Shown piece after piece: positions 46,862 to 58,400 of a DNA stretch of 64,000 bases (within the stretch, counting starts at the first letter, position 1; each line of letters starts with the position of its first letter). The DNA lies in contig NC_088295.1 of the NCBI RefSeq assembly GCF_032854445.1, positions 61,423,249 through 61,487,248 of the forward strand, read 5' to 3'. A program made the position numbers and the translations under genes. The notes below the pieces were generated by a model. It saw nothing but the letters and a program-made list of their open reading frames with translations, was not told the origin of the DNA and searched no databases. The DNA comes from Liolophura sinensis. Lineage: Eukaryota; Mollusca; Polyplacophora; Chitonida; Chitonidae.

Positions 46862-47094
46862 AAATTAATCTGTTAATTTTAACAGAAATTATGTTGTCTG
46901 AGTGATGCTAGAATGTATTATAACACGGTATTCTGTCCTATTCAACATAATGTGTTAGTCTAATAGAATCTTTATGTTGAATTAATAGAATATGTGTGTT
47001 GCATTCAACAGAACTGCCTGCTGACGAAATGAATTCTAACAGTACTTAGACAACAGACTTTCTGTTAAAATTAACAGGTTAATTTTTGAGTGTA
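46862..47094. mobile_element. MITE family TACACT, copy 1
   Basis: Inner inverted repeats AATCTGTTAATTTTAACAGAAA and CTGTTAAAATTAACAG; the right end is GAGTGTA, the left end degraded. It shares TTATGTTGWMTTAATAGAAT with the copies at 51702 and 57491. Confidence 0.78.
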
Positions 47095-47885
47095 CACAAG
47101 AGAAATGTGTTACATTACATTACATCATTACATTGTTTGTCATGAGTGAATTTTCGGATCCTTTCTATGACAAACTTATATTCATCCCCATTTATATATA
47201 CCATGATGTCCCCTGTAGTGAAATTCCTAGCAGTGCCATTTGCATCCCTGCCCCCACATTGCCCGATTTATTTCCGCAATCTTATATCACATGTGAACAC
47301 TGTGATTGGCTGACGACGTCCGCACTAACATGTGCATGTGAGCATACGTAGGGCATACGTAGGGAGAGAGCATGCATTAGGCGAGGTTATGCCTCAAGCT
47401 TAGCGCATTCAGGTGGAAACCAGGTATAGGTTAGTCGTGCGCTATTTCTAACTTTTTACGGCCAATGAAATATTTTTCACCTCTGCCACACAGCCAAGGT
47501 ATCCAAAAGGATGATACATGTAGATGACGTGGACCGAAGTTCAAATTATGGGGCTTATAATCCGTGTATTAACGGATAGGCAGGACTGTGTTGTTCTGCT
47601 TTAGTTAACCGACACGCATGACATGCGCCACGTTCATCTCTCGCTTAAGGTTAATTGGCGATCTGAAATCTGATTCGTCCTGAAGCTGGAATCTAATTAA
47701 CTTTTAGCGTAAAGCATCAACAGGTTGTCACTGGTAGGCCTGTGTATTTACCGCCAAGAGGTGACATGCGCCTGTCTTACTAAAACCGACATCTACGCGT
47801 AATTTGACGTCACGAAAACATTACGTCACGACACGTCACCAACTGCTCTCCTTTCTCATGAGCCCACGCGTTCTTTTATTTTTTT

Positions 47886-47998
47886 TTAATTTTTATTTAT
47901 TTTATTGGTGTTTACCCCGCTCTGGGGAATATTTCACCCATACGACGGCGACCAGCATTGTGGTGAGAGGAAAACGGGCAGAGCCCGGGGAAACCCAG
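47886..47998 (-). mobile_element. SINE A 3' half
   Basis: ATTTATTTTATTGGTGTTTAC, then TACGACGGCGACCAGCATTG and GCAGAGCCCGGGGAAACCCA. Confidence 0.78.
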
Positions 47999-48087
47999 CT
48001 GTCTTATAAGTGACATATTCTTTAAGTAAAAATAAAACAGCGATTTTAACGTACTTTTATATTGATTTTGGTTAGATCCATGGTTGA

Positions 48088-48215
48088 TAAATCTATTTAT
48101 TTGATTGGTGCTTTACGCCATACTCAAGAATATTTTTACCTTTGGGATTAGGATGCCACAGTAGCTGGACTATGGTGGTTGCCTGGGTAAAGAAAACTGG
48201 CGTACACGGCTTTAC
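48088..48215 (-). mobile_element. SINE A diverged fragment
   Basis: ATCTATTTATTTGATTGGTG and TTTACGCCATACTCAAGAAT are clear. The rest, to about 48215, is only weakly alignable. Confidence 0.6.
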
Positions 48216-48999
48216 CGACCTGCCGTTGGCAAGTGACTGACAAAATTCCCACATGTGACCTACTAAAGGAATTTGCCATATTTTACAGATTAAACTGCTG
48301 GAATGTAGCACTGAGTCTAATTCACTTATGAACTGTTGAATTTCAAAAGTACAATTTTAATTAAAAAAATATTTCAAACGAATATTTTATCGTCGATTGA
48401 CTTTTTGGTATGTGATTTTGGTGCATTTTTCTTTGGGAAATCTATCATCACAGCTGATCCTGTTTAAATGGCAGTTACATGCCTATTGCACAGCGTTTGT
48501 CCCCAGTCCTTTGTATAGGCTACTGTAGGTACATCTACATGGACTAGACGCAGGTTGTTTAAACAAACAACCATCCTACAGTGAAGCCCTTCTCCATCAG
48601 GTACCAGATTTTTTAGCAATTGTATCGTATAGGCAATCCGTGACCGGAATTACAACCATACCAACAGCTTATAACGCACATCCATTAAGACAGTTGTAAA
48701 TCTAATGTAAAGTATCTGATAAAAGAAGCTTAATAATCAGTTATAATAGCCTGATGCCGAAGGGAATAAAAGGAAGGTAATAAAAAGCCCTCGTTAAGCT
48801 CATATAGATTATGAGATCAATCTACAATGTTCTGTGGAAAGTTCAATAATCCACAGTCTTTTAATCATTTAGTAAACCTTTGCTTGCTGGAGACGATAGC
48901 AAATGGAGGATGTATAGCTGATGTATATTTCATTGATGCATGTGTAGTGAAATAGACAAGAAGACATTTTGAGAAACAGGGTCAAATGATCTATGCGAT

Positions 49000-49260
49000 C
49001 GGGCCAATGTCTGGCGGTTAGAGACTCTGGCCTTTCAGTCGCTAGGACACACGAGGTACGGGTGCAAACCTGACCTTGTACTGGGAGATTGTAGATTCCA
49101 ACGCTCTCATTACGATTGACGAAGCTCATGTGTCCATTTGTGAAGTTTAGCTTTCATTTAAACCACTTGCCTTCTACCAGCCTGGTGAGAATATATATGC
49201 CACATGTATGAAAGTTTGTCAGAAACTTGCCAAATGTAGGTGGTTTTCCCTCTGGGACAT
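49000..49260 (+). mobile_element. SINE family D copy
   Basis: tRNA-like A box TGGCGGTTAGAGACTCTGGC and B box GGGTGCAAACCTGAC; the body is shared with 11718-12010. The tail is TAATTAATTAAAATAAAAA-like. Confidence 0.65.
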
Positions 49261-49960
49261 AAAATAATTAATTAAAATAAAAATTGATAGCTGAAGAATT
49301 TTTATGTGACATAAAAGTCTCATCGCTAAACCCAGTATCTGTTGACTAGAACCTAAGATAATCACTGAAAGAAAGACATCTGTGGTGAGAATTTCGGAGT
49401 GTTATGTTTAACACTATATAATGTCAGAAAAAAACCCATGCGTGTTTGCTTTGGCTAATTTTGCCATGGAACAAAAACAGCCAGACATAATTAAAATGAA
49501 CCCCGTTAAAAATGTTCTACGCAAACGTGCAGGTCTAACAGTGGAAGGTTTCAATTCCAAGGAGTGTGCTTCATATAGAAATTTACTAGCACTTTACTAC
49601 AATTACATCTAAATTGTCCTCAGTGACTAAGCCAGACTAAGCAATGATTACAAACCTGTGCATATTGGTAAGAATGTTAGAATTCTCTAAAAATATTGTT
49701 TTTGACAGAATTATGTGAGAATTGTTCATATTTACAAATCAATACATACATATGCAACAGCACTATCATCGAATTGAACCATTTCGATATGATCCTTGAA
49801 TGGGAAACAAGTCTAAACGTAAGGAGGCATCAAAGGTAAACCACAAGAAACAGATCTCTTTGGTAGATCTAATCTCATCTACTTTGTGGTTTTGTGCACA
49901 GTCGTTTTACGCCCAGATAACTAACTTATCCGTATTTAACTTATCCGAATTTTCTTAAAG

Positions 49961-50197
49961 GGGCCTCTGTAGCTCAGTTGGTTAGCGCGCTAACACAGCG
50001 TAATGACCCAGGAGCCTCTCACCAATGCGATCGATGTGAGTTCAAGTCTGGCTCATGCTGGCTTCCTCTAAGGCCGTACGTGGGAAGGTCTTCCAGCATG
50101 GTGGTGAGTTTTCCCCACCATAATCCTGGCCGCCGTCGTATAAGTGAAATAATCTTGAGTATGGCGTAAAAAACACCAATCAAATAAAAAAATAAGT
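49961..50197 (+). mobile_element. SINE A, full length, well preserved
   Basis: The head GGCCTCTGTAGCTCAGTTGG and B box GAGTTCAAGTCTGG are near consensus for internal RNA polymerase III promoters. The tail is CACCAATCAAATAAAAAAAT. An internal deletion shortens the GTGGGTTTCCCC region. Confidence 0.88.
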
Positions 50198-50625
50198 ATT
50201 TACTAAAACGAACAAATATGGACTTCGATAATTTGTGAACGCTAGCTTGAGCGCAAGATTTATTGATTTGTAATACATGCAGGTAGATAGAAGATACCTT
50301 TCACTATATTACTAGCACTGTGGTAAAGTGTTTAATTTATGGCTGGCCCATTCACCATTTAAACAGTCACATACCAGGTTCACATTTAGTACTTGATCAT
50401 TTTGTTCATAGCAATCATTGCTGAATGTCAACATGCTAGATCAACGTATATATATTCGTGGCATCTCTGTTTGTCTAAGATAATACAGAACTCGTTATCA
50501 TGTCTGGTGTCTGTAACATCAACATTCAGCAGGACATTATGATGGAATAAAGATGATGAAGACGTTGTCGTATTTAGTAAAAACACTGGTTTTTACATGT
50601 ACACATGTAGTATTCTGATTGTATT

Positions 50626-50786
50626 TTATTTATTTATTTCATTGGTGTTGTACGGACCCAGGAATATTTCACTTGTACGACGACGGCAAGTACTATGGTG
50701 GGGGCAAAGAGTGCGGAGCTCAGGGCATCCGCAGATTGCCGGAAGACCTTTCGAAAAGGAAGCCAGCAAGAGCTGGACTTGTACCG
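50626..50786 (-). mobile_element. SINE A 3' part
   Basis: TTATTTATTTATTTCATTGG, then AGGAATATTTCACTTGTACG, GGAAGCCAGCAAGAGCTGGA and a decayed head. Confidence 0.75.
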
Positions 50787-51701
50787 ATTGTGTGGTACGT
50801 AATTTTTGACTCTGACCAGGGCCGGAATACTCTGTGATAATGTAGTAATTGTCTATAGAACTTTCGTTGATGATTGAGCAGGTAACAATTGTCTAACCGT
50901 TTACTACCAGTTTTAATCAATAATTACAAAAACAAATCCATAATTTAGAACCACAAAAGGTGAGAATACTACAAATAAATTATTGTACTTTTATAGCCCT
51001 ACATGTACACAGCGAAAGCAATATATTAACAGTACAACACTACAGCACAGCACCGTGACCAGTTTATTCCCAACCCAAACAGGTCATCTTAACTCATTCA
51101 TTTGTGGAATATAACTCTCTACATCAATCTAATTCCGTGACAACGCTTTAAGATGTTCTTTTTGTGACAGTAGTTTTGAACATGATATATTACCAGTCAC
51201 TTTAACAGTGCTATGCCTTCAGGTCATGTCAATAGTTGCGCTTGACAAATAACGGAAACAGTAAAAAATACAATAACTTTTTTTCCTTAACTTCGCACTT
51301 GAGTTTTGAGTTTGAAGTAAACGATTATATAGTTTGAACATGGATGGTTTTCTGAAAAGATGTGAAAGGTCTAACTTATAAATACCTTTTCAGAAGATCC
51401 GGAGGTTCGTAGAGACAATTTTATTTTGTTCTACTCAAGTGTTTGTCTGACGTAACATCACCTTTAGAGCTTTGACACATTTCCCTGAAACAAATACACA
51501 GAATGTATTTAAGCCAGATGGAGAGGTCCGCTCTTTCCCTGAAGTCGTTCTGACCAAGTTCAATCTGCCTAGACCAGATGATGACTGAGTTGGTTGTAGT
51601 TCATTTGTTAACAATATGCAAAGAAAAGAAAGAAAGGCAAATGTGAAAAATATCACAAAGCATCTGTTAACAGATTTCTATGTCCCTACTGTACCAAAAA
51701 G

Positions 51702-51883
51702 TACACTCAAAACATTAATCTGTTTAATTTAACATATATCCTGTTAGTCTCACAGAACCTTTATGTTGTATTAATAGAGTTTGAGTATTATATTTAACAG
51801 AATTTGCTGCATTAAAAGGATACATTTCAGCATAACTAAGACAACTTTCTGTTTAATTTAAACAGATTACTTTTTTGAGGGTA
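51702..51883. mobile_element. MITE family TACACT, copy 2 (shortened)
   Basis: TACACTCAAAACATTAATCTG at the left; AACAGATTACTTTTTTGAGGGT at the right. The interior shares ATGTTGTATTAATAGA with the other copies, but about 60 bp are missing relative to them. Confidence 0.75.
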
Positions 51884-52342
51884 ATACTTAGCCCATATAA
51901 CGTTTCATCCGTATTTACCCTTACGTGATCTATATTCTGTTTCAAATAGCAAGGCAATTATTAAAGATCTGAGCTATATTGTCCCTGCTACATATACAAA
52001 CATATCCAGTAAAAAAAAGACCCCCGAAAACAAAAAGAAGCCTGGCACGATAAAGGGCTGTTTTATCAATAACAAACGATTTTTTTTTTTCAAATTAACT
52101 TTATTAATTTGAGTATCACAAGTTCAGCATGTTATCGCAATCATCTGTTATCTGACTGTCTGAAGACGGAACGCCCCCGATCAGTTGATGTAGTCTCGCC
52201 TAACATCGCATCGCTTCAGTGACTGTGTCAGCGCACCTCTTTTTCTCACTGGATTCGACACAAACAAACAAATAATCCCACAGAGCATTTCGCCCGGAGA
52301 TATACTTGCATTTGCATGAGCTGAAGAAAAAGAAAGTTACTG

Positions 52343-52350
52343 TGACGTCA
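52343..52350. promoter_or_regulatory. CRE palindrome upstream of the peroxidase
   Basis: TGACGTCA, the perfect cAMP-response element bound by CREB/ATF proteins. It lies 21 bp upstream of the TATA box and about 90 bp upstream of the start codon. A chance 8-mer is possible; the position is what makes it plausible. Confidence 0.6.
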
Positions 52351-52371
52351 CAGATTTTCCACAACCGATTG

Positions 52372-52378
52372 TATAAAA
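52372..52378 (+). promoter_or_regulatory. TATA box of the peroxidase gene
   Basis: TATAAAA lies 64 bp before the ATG at 52442. A start site about 30 bp downstream would leave a 5' leader of roughly 35-40 nt. Confidence 0.6.
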
Positions 52379-52441
52379 TGAGGAGAGGAGGCAAGGGAAA
52401 GGCCAGATATAGATAAGTATTAGCTTGAGGAGGATTTAACC

Positions 52442-52458
52442 ATGGGAAGAAAATTAAG
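52442..52458 (+). CDS. Peroxidase exon 1, 17-nt coding part
   Basis: Codes MGRKL plus two bases of Ser6, followed by GTAAGT. Joined to 53977 it gives [20 protein letters not shown], a typical signal peptide with a basic n-region and a hydrophobic core. The assignment rests on phase agreement, the strong Kozak context and the TATA box upstream. Confidence 0.78.
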
Positions 52459-55400
52459 GTAAGTAATTTTAACGGTGAATTGCATAACGGTGAATTGCCA
52501 AACTGTGAAATGTTCACTCTTTCGAGTTTACATACAAGACTGTTTTGGTGCTTCTTATACAGATATCTTCCTGATTGCCTGAACATCATATTACACAAAT
52601 TTTATTGTCAAGTTATCTTTTAATGCCAACTGGAAATGGAGGAGATTTCGTGTTGATCTCGCGTTTGTTGAGCGCTGCATGTTGAGAATGATTTACACTC
52701 ACCCCCTCTATTTGTAATAATAATTAGATTAACATAATAGATTTGTAAGACCAGGATAGCATTAAATAACTTTTTCTAACCGCAAGCAGGTCTTACACCA
52801 CAAGCATTTGTTCTATTCACACTATAGGCACTTCGTTATAAAAACGGTGACGTGTATAGGCACTGACACAGGCCCTACTAAGGCCACAGAGAACAAATTT
52901 AACATAGCTTTAAGATATAGACAAAACAGTACAGATGGAATATCCAAGATGTTGATTTTGATGTAAGTTTTTATTTGAAATCTGAAATCTGATTTTAACG
53001 CCCTAAACCTATGGATTCGGTATACATCAGGTAAAATACACCTGTCACAGTTTCGTTCTTTTAGTACCATGTACTGGTCATTATATGCAACTATAAAAAA
53101 GCATCGCTAAGTTGAATTAGCCACCGATTTCGTTTGTTTTCTGGGTTTCTAAATTTTGCCAACTTGTGCATGACCTCATGTATAATTACACACCTACGCG
53201 TTTTCAAGTTAGAGAGAAAAAAAAATAAACGAATCATAAATATATGATAGAATATCATATTGACTATACTAATTATGTTTTTCTAATTAATCAAAGAGCA
53301 GCCCCCTGACATTCGAGATTGTTATCAGTATAACTGACATATATGAAAGCAGCTCTGATAGTCTTCACAGAGAAGTTGACGTATTTGTAGTTTAAAGCAT
53401 AATGAGAAAATTGATGAAAAAAAAGAGAATTAAATTCATAGTCATATCACTCTACAAAATTATGCAGTCTTTGTGTGCATTTCTTTCTTGAATAAGTATT
53501 TCTCAGTCACCAACTGCCGCACGAGACCAAAAATATCACTAATTTTACCTGATTCTGAGAGATCTGTTGATCTTTGGAAGGTACATGATTTGTGGTCTGT
53601 TTGAAAATTAGAATAATATCCTATCCAGAAACTCGATTTTGGTTGCTAATTTAATACATTGTAATATAAGACTCACAGCATAGAGGGTAAACCCAGAGTA
53701 GCAACAACAGAGCGGTCATTGGGAAATGGGCGGTGAAATTCGCCACGAACATTTCTCTCGTTTTTCAACCTTAATTCAGAATTGTTGACTGCCCGTCTTT
53801 GTACGAATCCATCCATGGTTGTTTGTGTTGAACGCTGTTTTAGAAATAATAGGTTCTGAAATGCCCACTTTGGTATACGAATGTCTGTTAGATATTCGAC
53901 GCCAAAAAGTCATATTTTTGTTTGCTTTTAGAATTGCAGAACATTTACAGCGTATGTAATTATCTGTACATTTCAGCCCAATTGTGCTGGGTCTCGTTAC
54001 GCTACTTGTTATATATGCCGAAGTGATATTCGGACAAGGGGATAGGGGAACACCAAAACCCAGACGACCTCCTAACAGCCAAGGCGGTGCCCAGTCCAGC
54101 GGTAACAAACTGACACCCATTCCCACTCCTAGTCCCACAACCACAATCAACCCCCCACAGGTTCCCAGCCTTCCGGGTGCCACGTTTAACTTTGCTGGCC
54201 CTGAGCCCCACACCAGGCGCAGTAGCCCCGGGGCGAGGAGTAGCACAGTTGTACCAGAGGCTCTCATCTCGGGCCTCAGCAGAGCGGATCCTTTTTTCAC
54301 CAGAGCGGCTCGAGGTTTGCCAGTGGATGTAAGCCAAGACGAACTAGCTAAACTGATCAATCGTATCAATAATGAGGTGACCAAGACTGCCATTGTGTTC
54401 GGAAAGCAGAAAGCCTTCAGCATTGCAAATGCGGCGAACAAGGGTTTTTCACCGCCAAAAGTAGGTAGGTATTAAACATGCACCAAAAGAAACATTGTTT
54501 TTTCGAATGTATTCATTGTTGGACATTAGTGTTACTTAATTACATTGCTAATTAGCACACCAAATTGTTTCGTTCTTCTTATCGTTTCTATATGTAGATT
54601 AAATGACAAAAGAAAATTCCAGTTCAAAAATTTAAAAAATGCCAATTCTTCCCTGTTTCATCTAGAGTTACCGCAGGGACAAAAGGCCATACACCCATAC
54701 GTTATCTTATAAATAGTATACTTGAATGCGTTACAGGGCACTATTCAAGATATTTGCACTATTCCAGCTTTTCGTCAATCTTGTATTTCCAGGCGGCACT
54801 ACCCCAAGACCCTTCCCCTTTGGGCCTCATCTGTTTACGTCCAAATCAGCTGCAACAATTGGTCGCACTGCGGATAAATTTTTAGCTGCATCGGAGCACC
54901 TCAGGGATAGGTAAGTTGTTAAATGACGTCATGTGCGCACCTTCTGTCCCTGAAGAAAAAAATACGTCTTCGTGTGGCAGGGAAATCCGTGCCGCCGAGG
55001 TGCTGGCGCCACTGAAGTACCATGCTGAAAACACTAGACATGAAACTCCACCCAGACACATTATACTGACACCTAGTCCTATTTCCTTGCTCTAACTTCC
55101 CAATGCTCAGCGCCACGAGAGACAGCAACATGCACCAAGTGTTTGGTATGACCCGACACTGGTTTGATCCCCTGTGTCTCGACTTCGAGGCGGACTCTCT
55201 AACCATTAGGCCACCGAAGAGGTCTAGATAGATATTAAAATAAATAAATAAATAAATAAATAAATACAAAGTCAGCCATTTCCTTTTCAAGAATCATTTT
55301 CTCCGTTAAATAGTATTTGCTCTTATCCGTATAAAGATACTGTTTGGACAAAAGTTAACAAAAGACAAATTCCCCCCTGTAATTATTCTGTAGGTTGAAC

Positions 55401-58400
55401 CTGACCACTGACCAAGGTAAAGTTTTAAGGGCCGCTCCATTGACTGTGATAAAAGAGGAATTCGATTGTCCATTTGACGATGCTGTCCAGTGCGACATTT
55501 CTTCAAAGTACAGGACGTTTGATGGCAGTTGTAATAACCTGGTCAATCCTATCCTAGGTAGAGCCAATACACCGTTCGAGCGATTTCTTCCATCCCAGTA
55601 CGAAGATGGTGAGTCTGTAAATTGTGACAGTTGTAATAAAAGGTTAAATTGTAATAAAAGGTTAAATTGTAATAAAAGGTTATTACGAGCCAACAATTAT
55701 GCCAATGTATGCGAGATGTAATTGAATTGATTATCTTTACCAACTGACTTAATTTTGCTGCTTTTCTCAGAACTGGAATTTGTAGTCGGCAGGACGTTTT
55801 TTTTTTAAATAATAAGTCGTTTGGGAGAATATTTTGGATAAACCTTGAGTTTATGTCTCAGTGTTTTCATGTTGTTTTGGAAATAGGCCTTGCAGTTATC
55901 GGCTTGAAGCACCATTTCATGCCTATGAGTCGTATACCAGTGTCGAACTTGATGTTTAGATTTTCTGTATAAAAAGAGTGAGAGAATTACATGTAGTCGA
56001 TGTCACTTCAGACTATTATGAAGTAACATCTAGTCATTTCTACATATTTTCTCTTCGGCGACTAAAACAGGTATTGGAGCTCTTCGAGTAACGGGCCAAG
56101 GTTCGAAATTACCGTTACCAAATGCCAGGGATGTCAGCGCCAACTTCCATCAAATCAGCTCAGAGGAAAACCTTCAGAGTGACGTGTCTCTCTTCACAAT
56201 GATCTACGGACAACACATTAGTCATGACGTCAACATGAACACGATCTCAAGAGGTATTAACATTGCCCCTCATATAATCATAAAAACATGTGTATCAGTA
56301 GGCCTAAGTTGAGCTTTGTTATACATGATCTCTAAGTGTTTTGAGGATTTACGGACTTGGTATTTAGTTTAACTTCATAGATGTAGTTTAAAGTGACTTG
56401 ACCCGTAAATTTTTTAATACACTAGTGTAATTACAATTTCTGTTAGAATATCAGGAAGCAAGTAATGCGGAATATTATATGTATGTTTTTCATTGCTGTA
56501 CTCACGACTGACAGCCTACTCAAGAATTGTTTTACGCTATACCCGCTGACCAGATATCAAGTTTGCACTCTTCTCGACTGACATGTACAAGTAGGAAGTC
56601 TTGTCTTAATAAAATCTTAATTATTTCCTATACCACACAAGAAGTTAAATTAAATAGTTTACGCACACGTGTATTGGTATACATTGTTAGTATAAGAACA
56701 GCACAGAAGTAAGCAAGTATACCTACTGGAATATGTATGTATGTTTGCTTGGGGTTTAATGTCGTACTTAGCCATATGACGGCGATATACGTATTAGAGA
56801 CAAAGTGTACTGGCATCAATTTTTCAGGACATTTTTTTTGTATATTTTCTAATTACCATTTATCGTGTAATTTCAGGCGAGAACGGTATATTTCTTGACT
56901 GTTGCGGTGCCGACGGTAGGGTGACAAGTGATCCACAGCTTATAGAGTGAGTACTCTGTCATAGTTACGAAGAACTTATAAGACAAAATGGGTCTATCCA
57001 GCGGATTTTCTACACCCTTGGCTACAACGCTGTTAAGTATATAACATACAGATACAAATCTGTTCATTTCACAAATGGTACAGGATTGTATAATACCTAT
57101 TATTATACATCATACAGTCATTCTTTGTTTCCATTGGCCAATCCACGGTCACATGACATTCCGCAAAGCATGATGTACTACGAGCACGATCTCAAGCAAA
57201 GCAATACTCCGTAATATCCCACAATGCAACGATCTCGTGTTGAAATCCAAAGATCACGTGCGTTTATTCTACTGTAGTTGCATGTGTCTCGATTTGTGTG
57301 CCATGATTGTGTGCTTGCTTGTAACGTAAACAACAGGATGGTGTGCAAATTCAGTGATTAATAGTAGTAACTGAGCAAGTACACTGCTTTTTCGTTGTTA
57401 TGGAACATATAGTGCATGCTGGGAATGAGATATCAGGAATTGTTAGCTCTCGACAAGTGATATCACTTATCTTGGACTAACAATTCCGGATACACTAAAA
57501 AAATAATCTGTCAACTTAACAGAAATTATGTTGCCTGGTTGATTCTAGACTGTGATCTGTTATTATATCATGATATTCTGTCATTTTCAGCACAATATCT
57601 TGTTTGTCTAATAAAATCTTTATGTTGATTTAATAGAATATGTGTGATATATTTAACAGAATAAGCTGTTGAAAGAAGCAGAATACATTCTAGCATCACC
57701 TAGACAACAGACTTTTTGTTAAATTTAACAGACTGTATTTTTTTTAGTGTATCCCATCCTTCAGCATGTATTAGGCCTATATGTATAGTATATCTTCTAG
57801 TTTAGCTGAAAAATTACTGAATGATCAGCTTGAATCCCTGGTAGCAATGAGAAACATCACCGACATAAACAAGTCGGTACAAGAGGAGCGCCTAGATTTT
57901 TGATCGAGTGAAATAGAGAAGTTGTACATATGCACCGCATTCTATGTAACGGTAGATAATGAAGTCATTTTACACAGCTTGGAAGCGACTTGATTTGCCA
58001 GGAAACGTTCCTATTTCTTATATGACTTGGTGACCAACAATTCAGATATCCTGGAGAACCCTCTCCCTTTAGTTTCACATATCACACAGAAAGCTTTTAA
58101 CGTAACAGTTCACCCTCGCTGGGTCGTGGGTTTCCCCCGGGCTCTGTTCGTTTTCCTTCCCCTATACTGAAATATTCTTGAGAACGGCGTAAAACTCCAA
58201 TCAAATAAATAAATGAACCTCACCGGCGTAAATAAATAAATGAACCTGAAGTGTAACATTTCTAGTTATGATCTTTATGTTTTGGTTCTTCATTTACAGA
58301 CTTGGCTGTGCCGCGATATCAATCTCCGACAATGATCCTTTCTTCTCCCAGTTCAACCGAAAATGCTTGCGTTTTGTCAGAGCGCTAGGCGGAACAGATC

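Larger units (their letters stand above)
40187..52342. other. Intergenic, repeat-rich
   Basis: Apart from the SINE, MITE, hairpin and zinc-finger remnants listed separately, this 12-kb stretch is AT-rich sequence in which I recognise no gene, RNA gene or other element. Confidence 0.6.

Noticed and set aside
49961-50035. A possible tRNA gene (A box, B box, cloverleaf-like start)
   Set aside because: It is followed by the SINE A body and tail and recurs at several loci, so it is the tRNA-derived head of a SINE.
53776-54441. A 221-codon - strand open frame opposite peroxidase exon 2
   Set aside because: It is the shadow of a Pro-rich coding exon on the other strand. The + strand frame has matching splice phases and a signal peptide.
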